A stretch of DNA of 64,000 nucleotides, from contig BSWB01000001.1 in assembly GCA_033239125.1 (NCBI GenBank), positions 2,430,501 through 2,494,500 on the forward strand. The letters run 5' to 3'. Below the pieces are notes generated by a model that saw nothing but the letters and a program-made list of their open reading frames with translations, ran no database searches and was not told where the DNA came from. Source of the DNA: Fagopyrum homotropicum (lineage: Eukaryota > Streptophyta > Magnoliopsida > Caryophyllales > Polygonaceae). The translations under genes were made by a program, and so were the position numbers. This document shows, piece after piece, positions 34,086-44,927 of the stretch (the stretch's first letter is position 1; each line of letters opens with the position of its first letter).

Positions 34086-37000
34086 ATGAATCGACGGTTA
34101 GAAATGGAAGAAATTCAATCTCAATCTGACAATTATAGGTCTTCATCTTCTTCTGCCAGTAGCCCAGCAACTAGTAGGGTTCCTTCTAGTAACTTCTTTT
34201 ACCTTAGGAAACCTGGGTCCCTTAGACAGCCTATTTCCTTTGAGGATTCTCCAGAGTGGGAGGATACTGATGTTGATGTTAGGGCGGATGAGGGTTCTGA
34301 TTCTATCCATGTTGCAACCACACCCGGTTCCCCTTCGCTTTCGAAGCTCAACAGTGGCTCCTTGCCTTCTCCTCCTATTCCTGAGGGCGCTGTGTCAAGG
34401 AGGATTACTGGGGCTTCCCTTGTTTGGAAGGATTTGACTATTACCATCAAAGGGAAGAGGAAATACTCAGATAAGGTTGTTAAGAGTTCGACTGGTTATG
34501 CATTACCTGGTACAATGACAGTGATCATGGGCCCTGCCAAATCCGGAAAGTCTACATTGCTTAGAGCTCTTGCAGGTCTCTTTCTTGATACTGTCTAATT
34601 GCTTGATTGCTTTCACTAATTATAATTTGTTAATGTATTGTTTCCTTTTCTTTACAGGAAGGTTGCCTCGTTCAGCTAGAACGTTTGGAGAAGTCTTTGT
34701 AAACGGTGCAAAGTCTCACTTTCCGTATGGGACTTATGTAAGTAAGAAACTTTTTCTTTTATGGCCATTAACAGAATTTCTGCATGTGCAACTTTCTTTT
34801 TTCTTCAGTTCCTTAGTTGAATAAAAGATTATTAATGTAAGAAAAATCCCGGCCACCTTGGCAAGAGTTGATCTTTCCTGTTGTTATCTGGTGGAGGTCT
34901 GGTGACCTCAGCATCTAGAGACGGTACTGTTAGAGTGAAATGCAATCAGAAATTCATATGGTTAATTTTACAACTTTGTAAAGAGTGATGACTGGATGGC
35001 AGACTGAAGGAAAAATAGAACAATACTAGCAGAACATAATATGCCAAAAACAGGGAAGAACTGAGGAACTAAATGTTGGCATAATAGTAAATTGGACTTG
35101 CAAACTTCTAGTTTCTATGTCTTGTGTACAGTGTTGTTTTGTGAATTTTGATACTTGAGTTCTGTTGGTCATAATATTCTCTTAGCTGTAATTTTTACTG
35201 CTCTATCATCATATTTATATGTTCATCCCACTCGTTTTCTGTTCATCTCATTTGTTTTTGGATGAAATGGGTACTTGCATGTTGGTTGAACTGAACTATC
35301 TGCTCTTTACTGCCTTAGTGCTTAAACTGCTTCTGCATTGTCCAATTATCATAACATGGAAAAGGAAATAAGAAACACAAATGGATAAGTGAAGGACTGG
35401 AGGAAATATAGTCTGTGGCTTCCATTTTCAGGAAGCCATATATGAAAGACTGGAAATCTGATGACAACAATTCTGATTATGATATGCAGGGATATGTTGA
35501 GCGAGAAACAACACTCATTGGGTCATTAACCGTGAGGGAGTTTCTTTACTACTCAGCACTGCTTCAACTTCCTGGATTCCTTTGTAAGAAAAAGAATGTG
35601 GTTGAGGACGCTATTCTTGCAATGTCTTTGGGTGATTATGCGAACAAATTAATAGGCGGTCACTGTTACATGAAGGGTCTTCATAGTGGTGAACGGAGGC
35701 GAGTTAGCATTGCCAGGGAGCTTCTGATGAGACCACATATTTTATTTCTAGACGAGCCTCTTTATCATCTTGACAGGTTCGCCTAATCGAATTTTAGATT
35801 CTTCTTTTCAGATTTGTTTCTCATCATTGTTGACGTTTTGTGTCTTATACTTGTGAAATAGTGGAATTACCGATGTCTTTTGGTGATATTTAGACCGGTG
35901 GCTCCCTTTGTTTCTATCTGTCCACCTTTTAAGGGTTCATTTGCAGTATAGATTGATCGGATGAAGTATATCTCCACTGAGTTAATGGAAGAATCCTGTA
36001 TCTGCAAATGTAATGAGTGGAATTATTGATTTGTTCATGGGAACTTCATCATGAATATGCATTTTGGTGTGATCTAACATAACCCAACTCCAAATCCCGT
36101 TGAAACTGGCTGATTAAAGAAGAGGTAACTGTTTGACATTAGATTGATAGTGATAGCATTATATGGGACGTAGCTAATGAAGCTATTCCTTCAATTAGAT
36201 GAGTTCTGTTGTTGGCTGGTCTAGAAAACCCACCACTGTGAAATGATATAGGATGGGTAAATCAATTAACTTTTTCATTTGTGAAGTCTCTCATTGAGTG
36301 TCTCCTTGTTGATGTGTTTCTGTCACGAGAATCATAACTGTTTGATTTCAATGTTGCTGTCTACATAATGATTTTGAGTCTGTGCAAATTTTAAAAGCAA
36401 GCTGTTTTATGGTGCTTAATCTTTTAGTGTCTCTGCACTTCTTATGATGGTAACATTGAAGAAACTTGCAAGCTCTGGGTGCACCCTTATATTCACATTA
36501 TACCAGAGTAGCACAGAAGTATTCGGGCTCTTTGATCGTATATGTCTGCTCTCCAATGGAAACACATTGTTCTTTGGAGAAACTCTGGCTTGTTTGCAGG
36601 TGAGTACATCTTGATCTTGTAATAGCTAATCTTTTGGTGATAAAAACTTTGGCAGGGGCATTTTTAAATAAACTTCTCCATTTCTCATGAAAGTGATCTG
36701 GGTCTTACACTCTACTATTACTGCAAATGCCCTTGTATCTCCATATCTTGTAAACAGTGTTAAATATTTACAGTGGAGCTATGTTCTATAAGACTATGAC
36801 TGAAAACTCTTGTTTGTTTTCTGTAGCACTTCTCAAATGCTGGATTTCCATGTCCGATTATGCAAAGCCCTTCTGATCACTTCCTTCGAGCAATTAACAC
36901 CGACTTCGACAGGATTATCGCCATGTGTAAGAACTTGCAGGTACATTAGCTTATATGCTGGATTTTGTGTGTGTGTGTTTTTTCTTTTGAAATACCTTTT

Positions 37001-39038
37001 GAGTTAGCATTCAACTGTAAAATCTTTTAATGGAAAATAAACAGGATGATCACGGGGATTTGTCATCTGTGAATATGGATACTGCTGTTGCTATTCGTAC
37101 CCTTGAAGCAACTTATAAGTCATCTGCTGATGCTGCTTCAGTTGAATCGGTTATTCTAAAGCTCACTGAAAAGGTGTGGGTACAGCTTTCTCTAAATTGT
37201 ATGTTTTGCTGATGTGATTGTTGGATGGTTATTTACGTATGGTGCTTGGTTTAACATTCTTATATACTCTCTGGTTGCACCTGTACATATTTACAGGAGG
37301 GTCTGCTTCTTAGAAGCAAGGGGAGGGCTGGCTGTGCAACAAGAGTTGCAGTTTTAACATGGAGATCTTTGTTGATTATGTCAAGAGAATGGAAGTACTT
37401 CTGGCTCCGGCTTGTCCTTTATATGCTCCTGACACTATGTATCGGGACTGTATTTTCAGGCTTAGGACATTCACTTTCATCTGTTGTGGTAAGTCTGTCC
37501 ATTGACGCATTTCATGTATAGGGCCCGTTTGGTTTTAACTCAAAAGGTATCTCAAACGGAATGGAAACAAAATGTGGGGAGGCAAGTGCATTTTGCATGA
37601 AACCACAAGGAATGATTCCATAAAATTTTATGAATAAGGATATACATATGGACTAAATTCGTTTCCATTCCGTTTCCGTTTCCGAAGTTGGAACCAAACG
37701 GGCCCATAGTGTGCATTTGAATGGAATAAAGGAACATCATTTTTTTTAAGGAAACCCCACAAAATTTAGTATTTGTTAATCATATATTGTCCCTTAGTAA
37801 AATTTTTTTACCTTTTTGATCGATCAAAACTGAACTTCTAGAAGAGATTGGCAAATGATACATTCCTTACTAAGTTACTATCTTAAGTGAGTCCCTTGCC
37901 AAGATCAGTCAATGTATGTTTTTTTTTAAATTAACCGCAATTTCACTTCCCTCATTTGCAGACTAGAGTTGCAGCAATATTTGTATTTATATCATTTACA
38001 TCACTCCTGAGCATTAGTGGAGTGCCTGCTCATATCAAGGAAATCAAGGTACCATGAGCCTCGGGCCTCGGCTTGAAGAACTTACCATGCTTCCATGACA
38101 CAGTTAAATATGTGAATCAGTAACCTTCTACGTTGGATTTTTCCATGCATGATTTTCTAATTTAGCTCTTATTTTTACAATATTCAGATCAATATTGGTG
38201 AGCAGTCGAATGAGCATTCCGGTGCATTAGTTTTCCTTCTAGGACAGCTCTTATCCAGCATCCCGTTCCTGTTCCTCATATCCATCTCATCAAGCTTGGT
38301 CTTCTATTTCCTCATCGGGTTAAGAAACGAGTTCAGCTTACTTATGTACTTTGTGCTGAATTTCTTCATGTGCCTTCTCGTTAATGAAGGGCTAATGCTC
38401 TTTATTGCATCCATCTGGCTCAATATTTTCTGGAGTACGCTGACTCTAGTCTCTCTACACGTAAGTAGGCTTCCTGATGTAATATGCCGTTTCTGTTCCT
38501 CATTACCATCTCGTATCTAAACTCCTTCAACGCCCCTCGGTGTTGTTGCAGGTGGTGATGATGCTTTCCGCTGGCTATTTCAGAATACGCAGTGATATGC
38601 CCGGACCGTTTTGGACATATCCTATATCCTATATTGCATTCCACACCTACTCCATTCAGGCATGTCTAGTTTCACATCTTAATATATATTTTGCATGATC
38701 ACCGCGCATCTTGAATACACGACAGCACTCATATGAACTGTCTTGTAAGATGCTTATATACATGTCTTATATTGTCACAGGGATTATTGGAGAATGAATA
38801 CATGGGAACAACCTACGCAATCGGTCAGGTAAGGGAAATATCGGGTTATCAGGCTATCCGTAGTGCGTATGATATCTCCCCTAAGAGTGATGCAAAGTGG
38901 AATAACTTGTTGGTGCTCTTTCTTATGGCCATTGTCTACCGTGTTTTGGTTTTCGGTTTCCTGCATATGCGTGTGAGCCGGGCTAAATACGGGTTTAAGC
39001 TTTCGTATAGTAATTCGGGTTCAAACGGGCCGAGATGA
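34086..39038 (+). CDS. ABCG3: ABCG-subfamily half transporter, ABCG3/WBC3 type
   Basis: Eleven exons join in frame (34086-34575, 34658-34737, 35490-35776, 36428-36599, 36827-36940, 37045-37173, 37297-37488, 37962-38048, 38188-38460, 38552-38659, 38781-39038) to 729 residues. Homologues start at the second Met (MEEIQSQSD, base 34104). The Ser-rich N-terminus (FEDSPEWEDT) is typical of ABCG3. A nucleotide-binding domain (about 115-340) precedes six membrane helices, the reverse order typical of ABCG. Motifs are atypical: Walker A GPAKSGKST (149-157), signature LHSGERRRVSIA (254-265), Walker B FLDEPLYHLDS (276-286), Tyr311 where the switch His is expected, and no Q-loop Gln in VERETTLIG. As I recall, Arabidopsis ABCG3 shares these. 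Substrate unknown. Intron 7 holds a MITE; intron 10 appears to be GC-AG. Confidence 0.94.
37521..37705. mobile_element. PIF/Harbinger-like MITE (GGGCCCGTTTGG family), copy 3, inside ABCG3 intron 7
   Basis: 185 bp, with GGGCCCGTTTGGTTTTAACT at the left and TTGGAACCAAACGGGCCC at the right, flanked by ATA. About 100 bp of the interior seen in copies 1 and 4 is missing. It lies 33 bp after the exon 7 donor. Confidence 0.85.
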
Positions 39039-39239
39039 AATCGGATGATTTACCCAAATTTTGTTTCTTGATGATACAAACTGCTTGTTGCCATTGTGTT
39101 GAATCTTGCCTAAATGCATTGTTAGAGTTGGTACTCTCTCTTGTTTTTGTTACTTTGTATATTCCTTGAAATGATCTTAGGTTATAATGTTATATGTGAT
39201 TCCCTGGTGATTTTTGTTAGTTTGTATATTTGTGATCTC

Positions 39240-39722
39240 TGATGAGAGGTTAGGATTGTCCCACAGATACCACTGTGGTGATATGATACTAACATATAAG
39301 TCACGGGTTGTTCCTATTACCAATTGGTTTTAGGATGAAACGCGTGGGCATGTGTGGCTCACCAGACGTGCCCCCTTCATGCCTTTGACCCGAGGCGAAT
39401 CTCATAATGTGGTTGTTGAATCGCATTCAACCGAAAAAGGTGTCCCAAAATTAGCTTGCATTGATGGATTATTGTGTGATGTACAGCCTACATGAGATTG
39501 AGGATGGGATTTTAGGGTTAGGTTCAGAAACTCAGGGCCTATGTGTGCTCACCGGACGTGTGCCCTCCATGTATTTGACCCGAGTTGAATCTCATCAGTG
39601 TGGTTGTTGAATAGCATTCAACTAAAAAAGCTGTCCCAAAATTAGCTTGCATTGTTGTATTATTGTGTGATGTACAACCTACTTGAGGTTAAGGATGAGA
39701 TTTTAGGGTTAGGTTCAACATA
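39240..39722 (+). repeat. 190-bp tandem duplication joined to a TRIM-LTR-like sequence
   Basis: 39345-39534 and 39535-39722 repeat ATGTGTG(G)CTCACC-GACGTG, TTTGACCCGAG, GTGGTTGTTGAAT, CCCAAAATTAGCTTGCATTG and TAGGGTTAGGTTCA. The sequence just before (TCCCACAGATACC, ACTAACATATAAG, CCAATTGGTTTTAGGATGAA) resembles the TRIM LTR at 24.8 kb, so the unit may derive from such an element. Confidence 0.75.
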
Positions 39723-39789
39723 AAACCTAACTAGTCCTATCAATCTCAGCTGCAAATTTTAGGTTAAGATGTGCATTTTCTTCTGTCTA

Positions 39790-40275
39790 TTATGAATGGC
39801 CTGTTCAAAATCTGGGCAGCCCGCCCCGAAAAACGGGCGGGTATGAGCATGGGTACAAGTCCGAACGGGTCGAAAAGCATGGACCGCCAAGCCCGTCAGG
39901 CCGGATCCGGGTAAGATCCTAGGCCCGATCGGTCCAGTCCGAAAAGACCGGCCCGTCAGCCCGGTAAAAAATTAAAAAATAAATATATTATAATTATTAT
40001 AAATATTAAGTATTAATATAAAATATCTAGTATAATTATAATAAATTTAATACATTTTACAAAAAATATCTTCAATATATTTTTTTAACAATAAATTATA
40101 AACATTTTTAAAAAAATTTAAAAAAACGGGTATCCGCGAGCTTGACCCGCCTGCCCGGCCAGGCGGGTACGGCACCCATCCCATGCCCGGTAGCCGGGCT
40201 GAGCCAGGTCCGGATCCGGTTAAACGGGCTCAATATTTTATAAAGTTCAGCCCAAACTCGGCCCATATATGAACA
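39790..40275. mobile_element. hAT-like MITE rich in CCCGGC/GCCCG words
   Basis: GC-rich arms (CAGCCCGCCCCGAAAAACGG...; ...GGTAGCCGGGCTGAGCC) flank an AT-rich centre and can pair. The outer ends are GGCCTGTTCAAAATCTGGGC and, inverted, GACATGTTCATATATGGGCC. No target duplication was identified. Confidence 0.55.
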
Positions 40276-40280
40276 TGTCT

Positions 40281-42620
40281 AATTTTGATACATTTGGATA
40301 CGGATAAGGATATCAAATTGTCGAGTAAAATAATTTTTTGGTCATGAATTATATTGTTTATCAAATATGAAATGTTAATTTTGTATTTTTACTTGATAAA
40401 GGGTGTGTCTTGTAGGAGTGGCTTTATGAGACTTATCGGGATGAAAATTATAAAATTTTCTTCAACTTCGCTCTAATAACTATAGAAATCATAAAATTTA
40501 TAGGGTTTATATAATTTTAGATAAACATGTCGAACAATACCAAAGTATGACCGATTTTCATCTTAAAGAAAAAACTTACTTTATGAATATTTTCATAAAT
40601 TATATATTCTCATAACTAATAAAGTAATTGACATGATAAAAACATGATATATCACCTACTTTTTTTTCTGCCAAACAAACCCTAAATTTACATAGACAAA
40701 TAGTTGTGAAATGAACAAAAATAGTTTGGTAGTGTCAAACAATCATTTTAATGCTTTTCTTGGGTACATTTTTTAATGTATTTTTGTAGCTTGAGCTTAA
40801 AGTATGTGAGATTGCGTGATACATAACAAATTTTTAAATGTTTTGGGTTGGAAATCTAAATAATAAAAAGAATTGGTCAAAATCCTAAATATACAAAACA
40901 ATGAAACATAGCTTGCATGAATCATGGTACAACCAAAGTGAATCCAAACATTATTTTATACAAAAGACACACAAGAGAGGAGATAATTAAAATCCTTTAT
41001 TAATTCATTTTTTTTTAATTTTTTTTTTCTCGTAACAACTCTTATTTGTCACGGCCTTCAAACTCAAATCTATTTATCCTTATAATATTCTAGATTTATT
41101 ATTCAAAATTCAAAAAATTTAGAGAAGGGGCTTAAACCGCATTCGAATTGGTGAAAAGATGATTATCGATGTCGTTATATGATAATTAAAATTCTTTATT
41201 AATTTATTTTTTTTATTATTTAAAATTTGAATTGTTAGTATGGTTAAGAACATTGTATATGTCATACGTTTATTAAGGGTGTGTTTGTTTGTATATAAAT
41301 ACAATATGGTTAAAATATCATATTATCAATATTTAATTTACTAAAATAAATAGTTTAGTGTTTAAATATTACATTCACTTTATTGTCATTGAAGAACACA
41401 ACTTGTGTTCTAAGTTTGATATTGGTGTTGTGGAAAATTTTCAGAGTTTTCTTTGAAGAATATTTTTTTACCAACAAGGTAATTTAGGGCATTTAGGAAC
41501 TTAAAGTAATAAAGTCATAGTTGATAGAAAGACGAGGACAATGAATGTGTCCTAAATGTAAAATAATATGGAATGAAAAAATAACGAAAATAATCTCTAT
41601 TTATTTCCAAACGGGTAAGAAAGACGGTTTAGAGATACGTTTTTTAAGCAAGTTCTAGAGTATTTATCTTTATAATATTCAAGATTTATTATTCAAAATT
41701 CAAAAATTTTGGAGAAGGGGCTTAAATCGCATTCAGATCGGTGAAAGAATGATTATCGATGTCGTTATATGATAATTAAAATCCTATATTAATTCATTTC
41801 CTTTCAAAAATTTTCTCGTAACAACTCTTATTTCTCACAGCCTTCAAACTCAAATCTATTATCCGTTTGTAATCCGAATTCAATTGTGTTTTAGTTTTCA
41901 GATTCATCTCACCGTCCTCTTTCGGTATCAACGCTTTTCATTTCCGGTGAGCCTAGAGGTTGGTCATCCCTCTTCTTCTTCTTCCTGGTAACACTACATA
42001 GTTCTAGTGGACGAAAATGATGTCCGGTGATGGGCACATGTAGCCACAATCATTAGGAGTTCATAACTTATGTACGTTCGTTAATCGGGTTAATAATAAA
42101 TAATTTATGAACTCATTCGTTTTTCAGATTTCGGTTTGACTTGACATTCAACTTATTAAAAATGGATAATTAAAAATTACATTATGCTCATTTAATTATT
42201 CTAATAATGATGGAAATTAAAATTTAATAACAGGTGGTTTAGAAATTGTCTTCGAGCAAAATGTTATGTTGTCAGAATTTAATTAATTAAAATATAATTA
42301 ATTGAATTAGACTTACGAGAAGTATGTGAAGCTAATTAATTTATTCTGTCAAAATAAATTAATTGATTTTGAAAGATTGGTATATGGGCTTGTGTAAATC
42401 GATTGTGTTTGAGTTTGGGCTTGTGTAATCGATTGAATTTTGGCTTGTATAAATCGACTGAGTTTGGGTTTGCGTAAATCGACTGGGATTGAGTTTGTGT
42501 AAGTCGATTGGGTTTGTGTAAATTGAAATTAGCAACTTAATTTTTGAAAATAAATTTAAGGGACCTATTTTCAATTCTTGTAAAACATTTAGACTTATTT
42601 GATGGTATATTGAATAAAAG
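40281..42620. other. AT-rich intergenic DNA with a split direct repeat
   Basis: No gene found. A roughly 200-bp sequence occurs at 40985-41215 and again at 41655-41870. It holds GATTTATTATTCAAAATTCAAAAA, AGAAGGGGCTTAAA, ATTATCGATGTCGTTATATG and CTCGTAACAACTCTTATTT, with the two halves permuted. That is what an unequal exchange in a former tandem array would leave. Confidence 0.55.
42380..42530 (+). repeat. degenerate minisatellite, about 27-bp unit
   Basis: Five or six units of the form GGCTTGTGTAAATCGATTGAGTTT with base changes and small length changes. Confidence 0.8.
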
Positions 42621-42904
42621 GAGACTAGTTACCCAACTCATCCAATTTAGTAATGTATATCACAACTATAATAAAAACTAGTTGAAATAATTTGGCCAAA
42701 TAGGCTCTTTTCTATTTCCATTAAGTTTGTGTACCCCATTATTTTTTACCAATTTCATTTAATGGTAGGTAAAAGTAATCAACCCTTCTATTTAAAAAAG
42801 AAAAGAAATATACATGATTTTGGCTTCGTTTGTTACGTAAAATGAATTTGATTTTTGTTTTGTTTTTATTTTATTTCTTTTGCCTTTTTTATTTTATTTT
42901 CTAG

Positions 42905-43250
42905 TATGAATTTCAAACCACAATTTCATACCATAATTTCTCATACCAAAATTTCTTTACTAGATTTTCATACCAGAATTTCAATACTAGATTGTCATAC
43001 AATAATTTTTATACCAGATTTTCATATCTGAATTTCTCATACTATAACTTTTATACTAGATTTTCATACCAAAATTTCTATACCAGATTGTCATACCAGA
43101 ATTTTTATACCAGATTTTTATATCTGAATTTCATACCAGAGTTTTTATACAGTAATTTCATTCCAGAATTTTTTGGAATGAAATCCATAGCAGAAAATTA
43201 TGGTATGAGTTTTGTGGTATGAAATTCATGACAGAATACTCATACCAGAA
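42905..43250 (-). repeat. minisatellite of TCTGGTATGA-type units
   Basis: On the plus strand, units such as CATACCAGAATTTC and TTTATACCAGATTTTC alternate. Their inverse holds the TCTGGTATGA core of the minisatellite at 20900-21410. The units are more diverged here. Confidence 0.88.
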
Positions 43251-43502
43251 CCATATCCAAAACATAGAAAGAAGTAACGTAAGTAATCAACCTGCCGAAA
43301 TAAGAACTTAAATTTCCTCTGCACCATAGTTTATATTAGTTCATATAAGCCTCTAATTTCGGTTACAGTGAACAAATACAGATAATTTATTCTAACTAAT
43401 GAGAAGATGAAGTAACCTTGGTCTTTGCGTAGAGCAAAAAGTTTCTTAGGGTTAAAAGATAATCACAAGACTAAGAAGATGAAGCAACCTTAACGATTCT
43501 GG

Positions 43503-44112
43503 CTAATAATTGAGTACATCATAACTACTCTTCCCTATTATCTCCGTTGTTGCACATAAGAGATCATCAGTTGTGAAAATATGTGGCCCGTCACAATGGA
43601 CCAACTTGTCGTCGGGCTCTCCACGTGACTCCACCTCAGTCGTGGCAAAAGCACCCGCAGCCAGTGCACCCTTCTCGACCACCCTTCTCCCTTTAACCCC
43701 TTCTCCGTTGACCCCCTTTTCCTCAATAGTCAACATACAAGTATACAACAAAGTATAAGCAGGACAAGTAGTAGAGAGCATGTTGCAATTATTATGATGT
43801 CTTTAACGCCTAGCTTGTGCTTGTGTTTATGATGATCAACTTATGCTTGTGATGACTGAGGGGTAGAAGGGTTGTACCCACATAGCCCAAGGTTCCCTAA
43901 TAGGAATTCGAATTGAACCTCGAGGCGAGCATGGGAAGGACTGCGCCTAAGAGGTTTTTATAAGAAACATTGAATGAGTAAAGGCTTGTGATTTGAGCAA
44001 TTGAGTATGGGATTTCACCAGTGAGGTTGTTATTACTGAAATCAAGCAACTTGAGGGTTGATATGTTCCCTAATGATTCAGGAATATGGTCAGAAATGAG
44101 GTTATTCATTAT
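43503..44112 (-). pseudogene. captured fragment of an IMK2/IMK3-like LRR receptor kinase
   Basis: The minus strand encodes the last leucine-rich repeats (IPESLGNISTLKLLDFSNNN, SLYSFNVSYKNL), then GNLGLCGYNPSTP, a His/Lys-rich stretch (DHHKHKHKLGVKDIIII) and the transmembrane segment LLLVLLILCCILVC. The juxtamembrane part follows, up to the DDLLCATTEIIGKSSY motif that opens the kinase domain of IMK-type receptors. A lost base after FNSNSY and a stop in the linker break the frame, and the kinase proper is absent. It spans what in the host gene is continuous LRR-TM-kinase sequence. Confidence 0.83.
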
Positions 44113-44551
44113 AGTAACCAGAGGTTGTAACTGAAAGCACTCATCCTCTCAGCTTCTCACTTTCAAGATCTTGACCTCGATCTCTCACTTTGTTTTTTGG
44201 TGTTGGACGCAGCGATTGAACACTCTTGGTGGCGAGGTATTTCACCGTCTTTCTTCCTTCGCTTCCCTAAACTCCTCTCCCCTTCCTCCGTCGGGATCTA
44301 CCGCCACTAGAGTCTACCGCCATCGGGAAGCTACACCTTCGCCTTTGACGGAAGGAGGATGCAAGGTTGAGGTGATTGAGGAGAATTGAGTGATTGAGAG
44401 AAGCAGAGGAACGCAAAGTGACGACTATTCTTCAAATTAGGGTTTGACGGTAAAAAAAGAAAGGATACATTTACTTAAATCAAAACTACTATGGCTAAGT
44501 TACTAGTAGAGAATCTCAAAATAGCCCACTTACCAAATTCAGCCAAACTAA

Positions 44552-44923
44552 GGGGGGTGTATTCAATTAAGAGTCTATAGGAATTTTTTGGAGTTTAAAA
44601 GTCTATGGGTATTGAATATAGATTTTTAAAAGTCCATATAAATCTTTAGGTATTCAATTAGGATTTAAAATTTTCCATAAAATTCCTATGGTATTTAAAA
44701 GTTTGTGGATTTTAAAAGAATCTATTATTTCATTGATTTTGTAGGATTCTTCATTACTTTTATACCTACATAAAATCCATATAAATCTTCCCCCAACACA
44801 TAAGATTTCCACATAATCTGTATTGACTCTATATAGAATTAAAATTTCCCACAGAATTTGCAAATCCTATGATTATTAAGAATCCGTCAAAATCTTTAAA
44901 AGTTTCGATTGAATACACCCCCC
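44552..44923. mobile_element. Tourist-like MITE (GGGGGGTGTATTCAATT) with TAA duplication
   Basis: The termini GGGGGGTGTATTCAATT and AGATTGAATACACCCCCC-type inverse match. TAA flanks both ends (44549-44551 and 44924-44926). Inner repeats of GGATTTTAAAAGTC in both orientations form a foldback. A solo LTR later landed at its right edge. Confidence 0.85.
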
Positions 44924-44927
44924 TAAT

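Larger units (their letters stand above)
42678..44507 (-). mobile_element. gene-capturing non-autonomous element with internal minisatellite, member 2
   Basis: Read on the minus strand: CTAGTAACTTAGCCATAG...GTATCC, CT-rich leader-like DNA (44460-44170), a receptor-kinase fragment (44112-43503), a minisatellite (43250-42905), then the arm GAAGGGTTGATTACTTTTACC ... ATGGGGTAC ... GAGCCTATTTGGCCAAATTA. The order and ends equal those of the element at 19613-21655, but the captured gene differs. Another left end of the family (ACTAGTTACCCAACTCATCC) lies at about 42622, so copies may be nested. Confidence 0.7.
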
